From Lepidonotus clava (lineage: Eukaryota > Annelida > Polychaeta > Phyllodocida > Polynoidae), in contig OW387133.1 in NCBI GenBank assembly GCA_936440205.1, positions 73,904,374 to 73,968,373 on the forward strand: DNA of 64,000 bases. The letters are read 5' to 3'. Shown here in pieces: positions 1-13,464 of the stretch. A program made the position numbers and the translations under genes. Below the pieces are notes generated by a model, which was not told where the DNA came from, searched no databases, and saw only the letters and a program-made list of their open reading frames with translations. The first letter of the stretch is position 1, and each line of letters starts with the position of its first letter.

Positions 1-440
1 TTCTAACTTCATTATGGTCTCAGCCTAATTATTGCTACAGAGTTGCTGGTAACATAAGACGATTTAACATGTGCTTTATTAGCATTTTAGGCCTAACTTT
101 TGTGTACATATAATGATTTTAGGACCTAAGCCTACTTCTATATGGACATTTTAGCATTTGACCATATGAGGTGTTCCATTAACGGACATGGATTCCACAG
201 ACTTTGTTGCTTCTTTGTATGCAGGATTTATGATCTCAATAGAGAATAAATGTGCACCAGACGGAAATTTCTCTAAAATTTGTTCGACAACCGTTCTCAT
301 GCGTAATGACCGCGATCAGCCGTCACCCCGTATGGTACGCTTGATATCGAAATATTTACTTGTTTCAATCCACAGTTGATGTTTCTATTACATAGCTGAT
401 CTAGAGTGTATCAACGTGGGCAAGAGGTTTCTGCTGTATG

Positions 441-790
441 AATACTCAGCTAGAGAATTCAGATTCTTAGCAAATGCTGCCAGGCGGTGTGACACGCTGA
501 GAGTCTGGGCGTCTACGCACCCGCGGCCAACATCACCCGTCACAAGCGTTACTCGGGCCGCGATTTTCAATGACAAAGATGCTCTAGAGTTTGTAAATGT
601 GAGAAAGTAAAGAGAAGTTTACGTTGTCTGAATAATCAGCTAGAGATTTAATATATTCTAAACTAATGCTAATCAGCTTGAGAATTCACAGATTCCAGAA
701 TGATGCCAGGCGGTGTGACTGGCTGAGAGTCTGGGCGTCTACGCGCCCGCGGCCAACATCACCCGTCACAAGCGTTACTCGGGCCGCGAT
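441..790. repeat. GC-rich duplicated block
   Basis: Two copies, about 441-564 and 669-790, share TGCCAGGCGGTGTGAC ... CATCACCCGTCACAAGCG ... CGGGCCGCGAT. A related GCGATCAGCCGTCAC word recurs at 311 and 786, and further GCGCGCGG sequence lies at 950-985. Much GC-richer than its flanks; no function recognised. Confidence 0.7.
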
Positions 791-1049
791 CAGCCGTCAC
801 TTGTAGTAGTAAATTATCAGTTTCGATCTGTTGGAGATTATATTAGGTACATAATAAGTGCTACTTTGTAAGAGTTTCTCATAGAGTCAATATGTGCAAA
901 CAGATGTGTCAGAAATGTGGAACAACCGACTGAAGTGACAACGCGTGTTTCTACGCGCGGTGGCTTACGCGCGCGGCTGGTAACGTTTTTGGGCATGACG
1001 GGCGGCACCGTCACAGGGTCTAAGAATGTGTTCGTTTGTTGGGTGGATA

Positions 1050-1137
1050 ATGAGGCGGCTTAGATTTAAAGGATTTTAAGATTTAAGGTAGGATTTAAGA
1101 TTTAATTTGTAATGATAGAGTAATTTAGCCGCCTCAT
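1050..1137. repeat. Short foldback
   Basis: ATGAGGCGGCTTA and TTAGCCGCCTCAT enclose about 60 bp of AT-rich AGATTTAAGG repeats. Confidence 0.55.
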
Positions 1138-2579
1138 AAAAACTTGCCTACCTTAATAATTATAACAGTTATAAAACACTTCACTAATTAACTATATCAA
1201 CTTGACATTTCTAGGGCAAAGTAATAATCTGTGAAAGAATGTCCATACATCCGCTCACGTTTCCATGTCAGATTGAGAATGTCATTCGCAGACAACATGC
1301 AGTTTCCGTTTAATTTGGTTTACGTAAAACCAGTGAAAACCCGTCGATACTTTTTTTCAGAGAAGATGCTATCTTGATAAACATCCCAAAATTGACACAG
1401 TAGCTACATTATTGCTCTTGGCTCCTATACAATCATTTGCAGGATACAAATGCTGGGTTTAACTTGTTCAGTTCATGGTCGTTTTAAAAGTACGGATTTC
1501 TATTCTCTGTTATATGCACGATCTATGCGGAGAAATACTGCCTCATACTTAAAATCATGCTTAAATACCTCAATATTCGACTGACGAACAGCAATTCTAT
1601 TCCATGCAATGTATGTTGATTAATTTTGGGAATGAAATGAATTGATACATTAGCATCTATAGCAGTTTAGTAAATAATTTTAGCTCAGGAGGACCTTGAG
1701 TAAATACCAGTGAATGGCATTTCCGAAATATCATAATTATGTAAGAGTTGATAAACTCAAAGGGTAACAGCAGATTAGAAGTATGAAGGCTATAATGAAT
1801 CAAATAGTGTACAACTATATGGACTACACCCGTCACTATTTTAGCAGCGGATATTCGTTCAAGTGAAATGTGAAATCGGTCAGTACGTACGTCCCTGTTT
1901 GCTTCGGGCTCCCAGTATGTTTACCCTCAATTTGAATAAAGTCGTTCACTACACAACCTACCGCTATGAGACGTAAACACATCGCCTCAACTTCCCTCAA
2001 TTCATACCTTCTTTGTTTCTCCATACGTATTGTTCCATTACCACCTTTAGTTCTACGTAAACCGGTTTCATTTGATCAGCACAGCCTGAGCTAAGTGACC
2101 ATAACGGGCTTGGTCAAAGACCATCTCTGTTTATGGGGTGAGAAGTGTGGTCCGTTACAGTCTACAGGCAAGTCCTACAGCAAGAAGGCTATCGTTCCCT
2201 TCTTTACACGTTAAACATTGATTAACAATAGCAGAATCAATATTTTCTACAATTAAGATGACTCCCGTTGGCTTATAAATAGACACGAAACTGTCCCAAG
2301 CGCTTATTTGAAACTGGCATTAGAAATAACAAGACAATTCCTCTATCAGAATTTGCCTTAATCAATTCATAAGTCAATAAGTCACTCTAAGCTACACTCC
2401 AATATGGAGAGAGCACGTAGTCTCCAAGAACATGCCGTGTGTGGTATAAAAACTTTGAATTAAGAAAAAGATTAGAGCCTATGTACGAATAATCGACGCA
2501 TTTTCATGAACCACAATCTAGGGTAATATGCTCGATTCTAAGCACATCCTATTTAAACGTTAAATGTTCCCATTTGTTG
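1138..2579. other. No feature recognised
   Basis: AT-rich sequence with only short open frames and no family match. Confidence 0.6.
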
Positions 2580-3090
2580 AAAGAATGTTGCCTAGGTCGA
2601 CCTGAGCAGGAGGCATTATCCGGGCTTACCTGTGGAGAGTAGACCGAGCTACTCTTCGTATCTAGACTAGCATCCACATAAATAGCTCAAGGAGCTGCTC
2701 GGAGCAGGGAGTGGGCGTTCGCTCGTTCCCCGGTAACATCCATACCATCCTTACAACTCCTGAAACACACGATTCCCCCAGTCCTTTTTTGACACTATCA
2801 AGGTCTGAAATGCTGACTTTGGGAGCAGCTCTTGTCTTAACACATCCATGAGGCTCCTGAATACGATCTGTCGAGCTGCTCCTCTTGTGCGTGGGATGGT
2901 TTGTGGGTTGAAGTGGTGAGCAGCTCGCGAGCAGTTGGGTCCCAAACCAAGTGACTCTGGTCATGGAGGCGGCGGCAGCACCAGTGACACCTGATAGTGG
3001 GTCCAGCCGGCGGCCGCACCTCTCCGAGCTGCTCACCTCTCCTCCTGTAGTAGCGGCAGCACCCAGTTGCCACTGTCACACCAAATCTAT
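2580..3090. repeat. GC-rich block with GAGCTGCTC words
   Basis: GAGCTGCTC or its inverse GAGCAGCTC occurs several times here, again at 9735-9770 and (GAGCTGCTCGGAGC) near 57460. A minus-strand open frame crosses it but resembles no known protein. Confidence 0.4.
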
Positions 3091-4309
3091 GTTTTACAGC
3101 TGCCGCAGGCCCACGAAATGGATATTGTACTTTTTACAGTAATTTGGCCGGAAAAGTGATGAGTACTATGCAACCCCTTCCCAGAAGTTCTTGTAGGTTG
3201 ATCATTTATGTGAGAATATTGGGAAATCACTGCAGAAAAGGAGGTGCACTTTATAGGCCAACCTCAAAATGTCCTATGTAGATATGTTTACTGCTCAACT
3301 CTCCAGGTGGGCCAGCATAAATGACGTTATGACGTTCAACACAGCCAGCATAAATGACGTTATGAAATTTAAATGTCGCTTATGCATTGCACACCAATGA
3401 TCTATGTATTCTTTTTTGTCATGACTTTCTTACTTTCCCTGGTCTTTTACCCTGATACTCGTACCATTATATTCTATCGGATTGCTGATTTCCTATGGTG
3501 ACTTGCACCTACAGCTCTTGTGCATTCAAATGATAGACACAAGCTTCAAATCTATCATAAATATTTGTGACTCAACACAGGGAAAGGGTGCTCCGCGGGG
3601 GATTTTTCATAAGGTCTAGGACTAATATTTAAGGAGATTATGAGTAATCTAATGAAAAATGTACAGTGTTAAAACTGTCTTAGCCTAACTTTTTGTGTAC
3701 AATTCAGCTGACCTACTCAAAAGATTTCATTCCAAAATATCCTTATTTGGAATGTCAATGGAACGTTTTATTCCTAAAATTTACCAAACAGTGGTATTTT
3801 TGTTGCCATGGAGACAATAATTCAAGTGATATCATGTTGGAAAACAACTTGAAAATATTCCAGCTTCAAACAGATAAACAATACCATTTTTATATCAAGA
3901 GTTATGATCACAATAGTATTTCATAAATAGTCATTTACATTTTTCAAGAATTATGTTTTGTTATAAAAAAACTTAGTAAATACTGAAAAAATCATGTTGT
4001 TGTCATTTTCAGGAACATTGACGTTTCTATGTTCTATAATCTGTAACTTCTTTGATAATTAACACAATTTCACTTTTTTTTGGGTATCATTTGAAAGCTT
4101 ATTCCATCCTCTTAAACGTTGAATTCCCGCCTGGAGCATCCTTTCCCCCTGGCTGGTCACATTTAGTTATACTATTTGTTGAAAGGCAGCAATAATTTAA
4201 GATTAGAACAAGAAGCAAAAGAGCTAAAAAGTTTCGCTCATGCATGAGCATTAAGGTCGTCCCTCAATAAACCGAAGGCCTTCGTACAACCAGAAGGCTA
4301 TAATATGGG
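3091..4309. other. No gene; one short direct repeat
   Basis: CAGCATAAATGACGTTATGA occurs twice at about 3313-3368. The rest shows nothing recognisable. Confidence 0.6.
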
Positions 4310-4770
4310 CTATGAGTACTGACCACCACCACCACTCTTACTGTCACACAACTCATGCAGGGAGGGGTTTAGGAAAGGGGCTGGTACTAGGTCCCTGCAT
4401 GCACTGCCATGCACCTAGTACTGAGTGATCTATCACTCACCCACCTGGGACTGCCCACCTGCAGGTGACAGTGGAGGTCCTAATATGGAGGGGTGAGGGT
4501 TGATTGGCTCAGGTAATGATTATGTAACCCACTTCTGGCTTCTCACACAGCCTGGCTCTAACAACCATTTTAGGACAATGCCCTTCAACAGTTGTACATG
4601 ACATTGTGTAACCAGTCATTAGGAACAAAGAGAATCTAATGAGTAAAGACATGACTGATTGAGGGAGTCCCCAGCAATAGCTACAGTACTATATAGATAA
4701 ACTACCAGATATATCGACTTCTCATCACAAATGGCCAAACCTCCGGTGTTTATATCCACAATAAAATGGA
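4310..4770. repeat. Dispersed repeat, copy 1
   Basis: Shares several words in the same order with 49230-49810: TGCAGGTGAC, TATGTAACCCACTTCTGG, and GACATGACTGATTGAG near its right side. Family not identified. Confidence 0.5.
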
Positions 4771-5044
4771 CATACACTGTCCATGGGCGTCTCTTTTGCT
4801 AATCATACAGGCTCGGCTCTTTCTACACTCCATTTCTTAAGGGAGCATGCATGTTAGCTGGTGAAAGGTTTCCGACCTAAACAGTCTGGTCCCCAAGACA
4901 ACCACTTGCACATCATTTCAGTGTTTCTTTATGAGATTTAGCCAATATATGTTCCAATTCAGAGTCATGACACGCTCATGCCACGAATCTTGGACTTCTG
5001 GGTGAACTGTCAATATTGAATGGAAATGTCAACTGAAATTCATA

Positions 5045-5463
5045 TTGGTTTCACAATACATCATGTATAAGTTTGTTTTGTTTTTTGCTGCCATGGGAAC
5101 CAGAGTAGCATCCGCCTATGCTAATCTGTTCATGGCAGACTTTGAAAATAAGCACTCGTTTACCTATGACATGCAACCCCTCTTGTGGATTCGCTTTATA
5201 GATGACATCTTGTTCATCTGGCCACACGGCCAAGAAGAACTAGTCAAGTTCACTAATAGAGCACACAAGACAAAAAAATCCTAGATCTAACTACCTCAGT
5301 TAGAAACTATAACACATTGAACACCAGCCTATGTGTTAAGCCAACAGTATCTCCACTATGACTCCGCCCACCCACAGCAGTGCATAAGAGGCATCCCCTA
5401 TGGACAATTCCTCAGAAGCCAACGTATTTTGCTCTGATGCCGAGGACTTTATCACTCACTGTG
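5045..5463 (+). mobile_element. Penelope-like element reverse transcriptase remnant
   Basis: The translated stretch MGTRVASAYANLFMADFE, then LWIRFIDDILFIWPHGQEEL, carries the conserved Penelope-like RT blocks, including the (Y/F)IDD catalytic box. A following block reads IRGIPYGQFLRSQRI and then DAEDFITH in other frames, as in the family. The coding part is broken and only a small part of the RT survives; no GIY-YIG endonuclease was seen. Old fragment. Confidence 0.7.
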
Positions 5464-6293
5464 TGACAACAAATGATATGGTAATTTAATGTAAATAGTA
5501 TCATATCATTCAATTCTCATCTCGAATAAGTCGCTTTCAAATCACCAATTATTTTAAAAAGAACAATATCGTCTGAGCAATCAGGAGCCCTCTTTCGTTC
5601 TGACGCAGAGTGAGCGCATATAGGTGTCTGAGCCGAAGCTATTTTCTGCAGAAACAGACAAAACATTAAGCGAAGGTTACCATCGGGGCACGTTTAGAAA
5701 CCTTGGGGCGACAGTTAGGGTTGCAGTCAGACTCAGGCCTACGTTATCTCCTGACAAGCCTGTTGCCAATTTATCAACCAGACTACAGTGGGGAAATAAA
5801 ACGACAAGTCCGACACGAACTGTGGAATTGGAAAGGAGAGAAAGGCATGAAAAAATGGATCAGTTAAAGGATGCATAACACATGTTTAGTATCGTATAAT
5901 TATGCAGAAACCCAATCTGTCATGCAATCAAGTTAACCACTCACTGCCTGCCAGAAATGTATTATGAGAATTCACTACTTACTATCTCAGGCTTTTCAGA
6001 ATGGCAGGGACTTCTCTTATAAGTGTACTGCTTTAGTACGTCTACGTCGCTTGTACAATTGGTGCTGCGGTATCAGTATGGTGCCTAAATGTTCTTAAAG
6101 GTGCAACCAGGAAAGAAATTGTAGCACGACTGACACATTCCTTACCAAATCACTCACAAAACTGTGCTCTCGTTACAGAAACAGAATTTTATTATATCCC
6201 GTGTGAGAATTAACAGTATGCTTTTCTAGTACGGAATAATAGGGTCACTAAATGATGTGTTTCAAAGAATTATATTCATTCTGCATTTATTTT
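5464..6293. other. No gene assigned
   Basis: An 84-codon open frame at 5624-5878 contains VRVAVRLRP, like the start of a kinesin motor, but nothing else of the motor follows. Treated as chance. Confidence 0.5.
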
Positions 6294-6620
6294 CAGGATT
6301 CCCACACATTTTTGAAAATCCATTTAAGACCTTTTAAATACTATTTCAATACCAAGATTTGGAAAAATTAAGACCTTTCGACCGCATGCAAAGACATTTT
6401 AAAGAATATATCATACCATTTAAATTTCAAGTAAGTGTACACCTTGAAAAGTGAGATTTCGGATTTCCATGGTCACTACATTGAAACTTCTAAAAAAAAA
6501 AATCAATTTAAGACCTTTTTAAGACATCTAGCCACAAAAATGTCAATGTCAATACCTTTTTAAGGCCTTAAATATGAGAATCTCAATTTAAGACATTTTA
6601 AGACCTGCGTGGGAACCCTG
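6294..6620. mobile_element. hAT-like MITE of the AAGACC family, copy 1
   Basis: Ends CAGGATTCCCACAC and GCGTGGGAACCCTG are near-perfect inverses. The interior repeats TTTAAGACCTTTT in both orientations. The same family occurs at 8618-8932 and 54559-54881. Confidence 0.7.
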
Positions 6621-8295
6621 ATTTTATATAATTCAAATCTACATCACAAACTTATTAACCTAGTGATGCCACATTAACCACGTTTCATCTTTTTCAATAT
6701 TCAGGAGAGAACTGAACCGTCCACACCAGATTCGGTGCTCTCAGATGATTGCTTATGGGGGCTAATCATGGGTAGGAATGCTCTAGCAGCACCAAGGAAT
6801 CGGACTGCAATAACCACTTTGTAGCTACCAAGGTACCAAAGTTATATCGTCTTCACTCACGTTTAGTTGGGAATAACCGAGACCCATTCTGCCCATGAAG
6901 TTCCCTGTTATACAGTGCAATCGTAAACGTGACCTACACTGACCCTCACCCGATCTCCTCACCGTGTGCCTCTTCCTACCGCTATACATCATTGGAATAG
7001 CACCAAACCTTGAAATTAAGGGTTTGCCTCTAAGGCCAAGTCAAACATCAACTGAACCTGCGCTGGAGACGTGCACTTATATTGTAACATCTCTTTTCTT
7101 TCTTCGATTCTAGAATTTAAAGTAGAGTACGCTGTGGTTCGTCGTGGTTCAGACCGTATTTTTCATTCACCGTGGCATGTTCAGTACCGTTCTTCCTGCC
7201 ATGTTGCTTGGTCCTTGGGCCATCAGTCCCGTTCATCCAGGTGTTAACCACACTTAAGATACGGGCCAAGTGTTGTCAGAACCCCAAACACACATCCCGA
7301 ATCCTCTTAACAGCTGCAGACACTCCTCTTACACAAAGCTGTGTATTTCTGGTATGAGGAGTCTGTCCAACGTATAGATACGGCATGATAGAGCTAGAAC
7401 TATATAGGCCTACAGGAATATTCAAAGGAACCTTTCCCATGACACTGGACTTCCTCACGACACTGGATTTACCAGTAGTAATGCATATTAATTTGTGCAT
7501 TACGAACACGTTTCGTGGGGTTATTGCTAACTTAAATAAGGTAATACTACACCAGTTGATAGGTCAACTCTATGCATACTACCGACTCTCTATAATATTT
7601 GACTATTTGCTGAAAACCCTCTTCTTCTGAATACAAGTTAGCATCAATTAACCTTTTTGTACTTAAATGGAAATTTCAAACAATTTCAATCCTGACATCT
7701 TAATCACTTAAGTCTGTATGGACATTAAGGAATTCACTTTGATCTCCGAATTCAGGAAAGTCGCCCAGCAGATGATATTTTTAACGTTATATTACAGGTG
7801 ATTTTTAAAGGTTGCTTACCTACATAGAATTCAAATCCAAGCCCATTGGTAAAGCACAGGTATATAGCAAAACTAGTATGCTACATACTGTCAAGTTTGG
7901 TAAGAGTATAAGATGCAGGTTCGGCGGACAAGGGCCTTACCTGTGTCAGGTAAAAGGGTGAGTCATCTTGGCTGCTATGTATTGGCAGGTAAAGGGAGAA
8001 AGCAGGTATTACAAAGACTGCTTTGTACGCCGACGGTCATCAACTCGACGCTGTAATACTGCCATCCACAAACACTTACATCCCAGTATAGTACGGCCCA
8101 CATATTACACTGGGGACATGTGCACCTTTCTAGGCAAACTTACGAAATTTCCCTTATTTTCGAGACATTTTCAATGTTTTGTTTAGTCGAGTACATATAT
8201 TTTTCACCTAAAAAAAATGTAGTCATCCAGATAAACATGTAATGCTTTGAATTAATACCCTTACATGTTTGTTAATAAAATAAAATTCTCCCTAC

Positions 8296-8400
8296 CATGG
8301 ATAGCCAATTTACAGTAATCTAAGTGCCTGCAGGTTAATTTGGGCCATTTTTGTAGACAAAATCACAGCGGAACCCATAGAAAATGTACACGGGGTCAAA
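8296..8400. repeat. Fragment of the CCACGGATAG MITE family
   Basis: CCATGGATAGCCAATTTACA, then AAGTGCCTGCAGG and TTTTTGTAGACAAAATC parallel the arm of the 59826-60163 element. Confidence 0.45.
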
Positions 8401-8617
8401 TAAATTGCTCTGCAGAATAATGACCATGCAGTCATTTTAATTTTAACACACTGAAGACATATTAAAGTGCAGAGACAATAACGGTATGTACATACATTTT
8501 GCTAAAAGCAATGTAAGTCCTCGATGCTAGAATTGACAAACCAACTAAACTTACAAATGCTGCTGAAACATCGTTCATAAATCAGCAACCTGTCAAAAAT
8601 GTAGCTTTTAGGGCCTA

Positions 8618-8932
8618 CAGGGTGCCCATCCTTCTTTTAGATATCAATTTACGACCTTTTGAACACATATTTAAGATCGCGAAGTTTGGGAGACTTGGCC
8701 ACTCAATAAGAATTCACTAGGGAAATACAGTTTGAAGTACAGAAATTTGACTCTATGTGGCCTTTTATATCTCATGATTGATGGTTCTTCATTTTCAAAC
8801 CAGATTCAATTTGATCAGTTTTAAGACCTCTTGTTAAAAAACTGTCAAACTTTGGACTTTGTTATGGTCTTAAATTGGATAAAATCAATGTCAGACCGTT
8901 TGAGACTTTTTAAGATTTGCGTGGACACCATG
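8618..8932. mobile_element. hAT-like MITE of the AAGACC family, copy 2 (diverged)
   Basis: Left end CAGGGTGCCCATCC; right end GCGTGGACACCATG, more diverged. The interior holds TTTAAGA(C/T)C words as in the other copies. Confidence 0.55.
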
Positions 8933-11900
8933 GATTAACTAGACCCTTTTTGCGCCAACAAGGAAGCCTTGTATATAAACCATGCATTACTATATCTCTG
9001 TATTGCATCAAAGTATAAAAATAAGTAAATCTATGAAGAGCATAGAAGATAAGGTTTGACATACACGGAGATTTCGATTTTGTCTCAAGTGCCAGATAAG
9101 ACTATTAAGAGATCTACCTGACGGTTATTTGTGGTTTCTTTTATCTTCTGAATACGATTAAACTGCAGTGCCATCTCAAAATATATCCTCCCTGGTCTTC
9201 TACGAAGCAATACAATTATATACTATACAGGGACGTTGCTTTTTGTACTCTGAGCCTCAGTATGTCAATACTCGGTTGTACTCTTTGATATCAAACATTA
9301 CGTTGAAAAAAAATAGGTAGATCTCACGAAACCATAAGACAGCTGGCCCAAAGAAGCAAAAGGCTTAGGGAACGGATATCTCATACATAATTCACAGAGC
9401 GCCGGTAAGCTAAAATGACTCATGAATAATAACTATTTAATTGTTTATTTTTTTCTGAACGGTCCATAATGCATCATCCTAAGAATAAATTCGTAGCCAA
9501 ATCTACTGCATATTTATGTAGCACGTCAAACTGACCAAGCGATGCAGGTAATTGATGACGGTTATATATAGGACTGAGATGTTGTTGTTCAGAGCTTTTT
9601 TGGTTTCTTTTTTTTTTCTGACAGAAGATTACTTAGACTCATTTGCGGTTGCATTCCTAGGTAACTGCTCCTGACGGCCCGGAGACCCACCGAACACCCT
9701 ATGAGTCACTCACCTTACAACCCTTCAACCCCCGCGAGCAGCTCACCGGCTTTGAGCAGCTCTCCAGTTCAAAACCCAGTTAAAGAGCACCCCGCGCCCA
9801 TCCATCAACGTAGAGCAACATAAACTCTATTAAAATGTGTACAGTAGTAGCTGTTCTTGGAAGCATTCTAGGTCACCAACTCGTGCTATCTATAAAGTGT
9901 TTTATTTTGTACAGAAAAAAAACTGAGCTTGTAGACACCACTTCTTATAACGTGCATATTAAGGTTTTATATCTAGGAAACATTCAAACAAGTAATAGCT
10001 TTCTACGGTGGAGGCACCCGTATAAACCTGAGCTTCTAGAAAGGAACGTACAACTTCGTATATAATGTCTACAATATGTAGTGCCGGTGAATGCAATATG
10101 TATGAACTCATCGATCTGTGTAAGGACAAAGAGTGTGGTCGGACGGATGATTAAATCATATGAAAACAAAAACAACCACTAACCTTTTTTTTACGTTTGC
10201 TTACAAATCAAGGGTAATTCTGCCTGGTACTATATGTAATATTATTGTCAAGTCTCGGTGTCTTCTCTTTTTTAAACCTCGAAGCAGTCAATCGATTTTT
10301 TTTCCAGGAGTTTACATGGCATTGAAATAAACCGAACCCAAGCGTTCATAATGCTTACGCTATACAGTAGCAATACAGAAGGAGGTGTTAATACGTATAG
10401 CCAGGCGTGCGTACACAATGACACCTGTACACGTGTTACATATTGACGGGCATATGGTTACATTTACCCTTCACGAACAACAGGTAAACAATGTACCCCT
10501 GTGACTTTCCGTCTTATAAGTTATAACTTATAGGGCCCAAATAAATCTACACACTTGTAATGAAACACATTGATATGCCCGTATAAAGGAATAATTTGAC
10601 GATTAAAGTTGTGTGTGTCACTGTGTGTGTGTGTGTGTGTGTGTGTGTGATGTGTGTACGTGTGCGTGTGTATTAGGTATGCATAGATTAAAGTTGCATT
10701 CTGAGCTAACTCAGTTTGGAATTTTTTCCCCCCAATTTTAGTAGGATCAAATACATCTCTGCCAGTAACATATAAATAACAATCTTGATATAAACTTTAA
10801 TCAATTTTGAGTTAGGTAAATTTGTGGTTAAAGAAGCCAGGGGGAAGCTTCGGCCCTTCAAACTTTAAGACTAAGCCTTCAGATTTTACCTCTTCTGGGC
10901 AAGAACAAACCACAAAAGGGTAATCCTTTGGCCCTGTTTACCTCTCTGCTGTTGTTAGTATTTGTCAAATTTATTTTAGTTTAATCTAACATGTGACAAA
11001 TTTAAGTTCATCACCTTGTATGCTCTGTAGGTGGAAAATTGTCCATCCCAATGAAGATATAATCAATATTTTAGTGTAAGACCCAAAATTTATCACCCAA
11101 ATAAGTCTAGTTTGGTTTCCAGATTAATTCAGTGAATACAAGCTATACAAAAATGAAATGGAAAAGAAGTTTTGTCAAATTAGCTAAGAATGCACTTTTA
11201 ATTCGGGGTTTTAATGTTTTCGTACAACAAAGTATTCTCAAAAGGGCTTAGTGTGTGCCCAGCTTTAGATTGACATTTTTGTATTCATCATCATATGAAT
11301 ATGGCACATAACATTTCACTATGTTTTTCAATGTGTTTTTGAGGTGCCAACGACAATGGATTCTGTGTAAGACATCATGAATGTTGTGGATCAAATCATT
11401 TATGGTTTTATTTGGACAACACGTTCCGACCAGCTTTAAATCTGATCGACCAGCTTTAATATCCCTAAGCTGGTCAAAAATATATTAAAATGTATCAAAA
11501 TATGAAAATGATTCAATCAGAAAGACATTTTTGACCGGCTTGAAAATCCTAGATTCACAAAACAACTAGCTTTATATTTTTTTTCTCTGGGGAAAACCGT
11601 GAGCCCCTACTGGTATTCGGTATAGATCTATTGTCCACAAAATTCTGTCCACATCTGGTACATTTCCCATAAACTCTTGCTTTCAGAGGGCCCTGTATGC
11701 CCTCAGATTTTGTACGGTCACTATGTAAGAGTGGATATCTAAACTAGCATTCATTCTGAGAGTAATATACTACCACTACTGCTTTATTTACATCAGGCTA
11801 TATTGATAAGATACTGTGTCCCTGTAATCTTCTAAAATGGAATGTCTAATCAATCTAATGCAGATATTCCGAAGATACAACTGGTATATGGAAACAAACC

Positions 11901-12090
11901 ACACACACAATATAAAAGTAGATTATACAACGATCTAACGTATTTTCTTTACAAATAATGTAATTTCCTGGTATTACGCTAATTTAAACACTAGGGTCTA
12001 CTTCCCCCCCTACAATTTTGTAGTAACACGATTAGGTAGACCTATAATTTACTAGGTTCTTTTCATGAAGCCGTATTTGAACGAAATGTG
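8933..12090. other. Intergenic, no gene recognised
   Basis: Apart from the GT repeat (10610-10669) and the GAGCAGCTC words (9735-9770), only AT-rich sequence with short open frames. Confidence 0.6.
10610..10669. repeat. GT microsatellite
   Basis: Uninterrupted GT core at 10622-10649, with imperfect GT on both sides. Confidence 0.9.
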
Positions 12091-12276
12091 ATAAACTTTA
12101 GCCCCCGAAATACTAGCTCTGGTTTGACGACCGACCCCGATTTTTGTACCAACTTTTTTCAAGGGAAATACATTTCAGAAATCACAAACTTTAGCCCCCG
12201 AAATACTAGCTCTGGTTTGACGACCGACCCCGATTTTTGTACCAACTTTTTTCAAGGGAAATACATTTCAGAAAAT
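12091..12276. repeat. 93-bp direct tandem duplication
   Basis: Two almost identical copies (AAACTTTAGCCCCCGAAATA ... TTCAGAAA) with starts at 12093 and 12186, placing two TTTGACGACCGACCCCG words in a row. Confidence 0.85.
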
Positions 12277-12585
12277 CATTAATTTTAAATGAACAAATAA
12301 ATATATAAACATGTACATAAATCATGTTAAAAATCGTTAGAGAAAGTGTGCAGGAGAAGTTCTTAGTTAGATAGACTGCCTAATTTTTAACAATGAATAT
12401 CTGATTCCACCATTGCTAAATTATAATACAGCCTTCCATAAATGAAATATGTAATTTTTCTTACCAATGAAACCTTGACTAAAGATCTTTTTTGGGGCCT
12501 AATTAAGACGACTCAACGTGTTCATCATTGTCTAGTTTTCAATGAGACATGAATATTTTTTTTTAAATAAATGTCCGTGATAATT

Positions 12586-12615
12586 GATCTAGATCTAGAT
12601 CTAGTAGATCTAGAT
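12586..12615. repeat. AGATCT tandem repeat
   Basis: About five copies of GATCTA; the same word is scattered at 12683 and 13519-13591. Confidence 0.8.
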
Positions 12616-13199
12616 GCATGATTTTTATTATCTAATAAAAAGTATGCAGTAATTTATATACGGCTTTGTGTTAATACATTCCTCTAGATCTAGTCGTCAA
12701 ATGGTGGCTGACATTATGACTGAAATGGTTGATCAATCACACTCCACTGCATGGGTGCCAGCGTTGTTTATCAGCTAGTTTATTAGACTGGGTCTCGGGT
12801 TGGGCCAGCCCTACCAGGTAGGCCAGGGCTGCGGGCAGGGATCCAGTCAGCTTTTACTGGGTTACCGATAAGCTCAACAAATGACCGAACATGAGAAATG
12901 TATGCCTGTCCTCTACTGTAGGCGCTACATATTGGCTGCAAATATAACCATAATGCATAGGGCAATGTTTTATTGCAAACTATGTCTTCGTGAATATAAA
13001 TTTTAGGAAATATTTGATAGAAACACTTACCTTCACGGTCAGCCGTCCATTTTCCCGAGGAGACTGCCTTCCCATAATGCTCCTATTTTCAATCTCGTAT
13101 GGGGCTAAAAGTGCAACTTCAAAGGCTTATACCACAAAACTTGTTATGAATTTATTGCTACTAATTATCTGAAAACAAAACTGTTAATTCATTCTTTCC

Positions 13200-13387
13200 C
13201 TAGAATTTCATCCAATCTCCAAGCGAGGTCTATTTGGGAAAACAACATTATTTTTATTGTTATAGGAGGCCGCTTATTTGTACACGGATTGACCTAGTTT
13301 TGGTGTCGACGTCCTCACACTCTGACAGGTGCCCGTCAGATCGGCGGCTGAACTTGGAGCGAGCGCGGTCATATTCCTCCGTTCATC
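13200..13387 (+). promoter_or_regulatory. Presumed promoter / 5' UTR of SLC35B4
   Basis: The 190 bases before the ATG become GC-richer than their surroundings and contain GTCGACGTCC and GAGCGAGCGCGGTC. No TATA box stands out. Assigned by position only. Confidence 0.35.
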
Positions 13388-13464
13388 ATGCATCCTTCAA
13401 TTCCGATTGCCCTTGTCTTCGTGGGCTGCTGCAGCAATGTTGTATTCCTTGAATACCTAGTCAA
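13388..13464 (+). CDS. SLC35B4: SLC35B4 exon 1
   Basis: Encodes residues 1-25 plus two bases of codon 26: first transmembrane helix with the family motif GCCSNVVFLE. The ATG follows a moderately GC-rich stretch. Donor GTAAGT at 13465. Confidence 0.92.

Noticed and set aside
2662-3036. 124-codon minus-strand open frame
   Set aside because: Lies in a GC-rich repeat-like block with GAGCTGCTC words; no family resemblance and no plausible splice partners.
5624-5878. Open frame with VRVAVRLRP, like the first strand of a kinesin motor
   Set aside because: No P-loop or other motor motifs follow, no splice site lets it continue sensibly, and flanks are non-coding. A nine-residue match can be chance.
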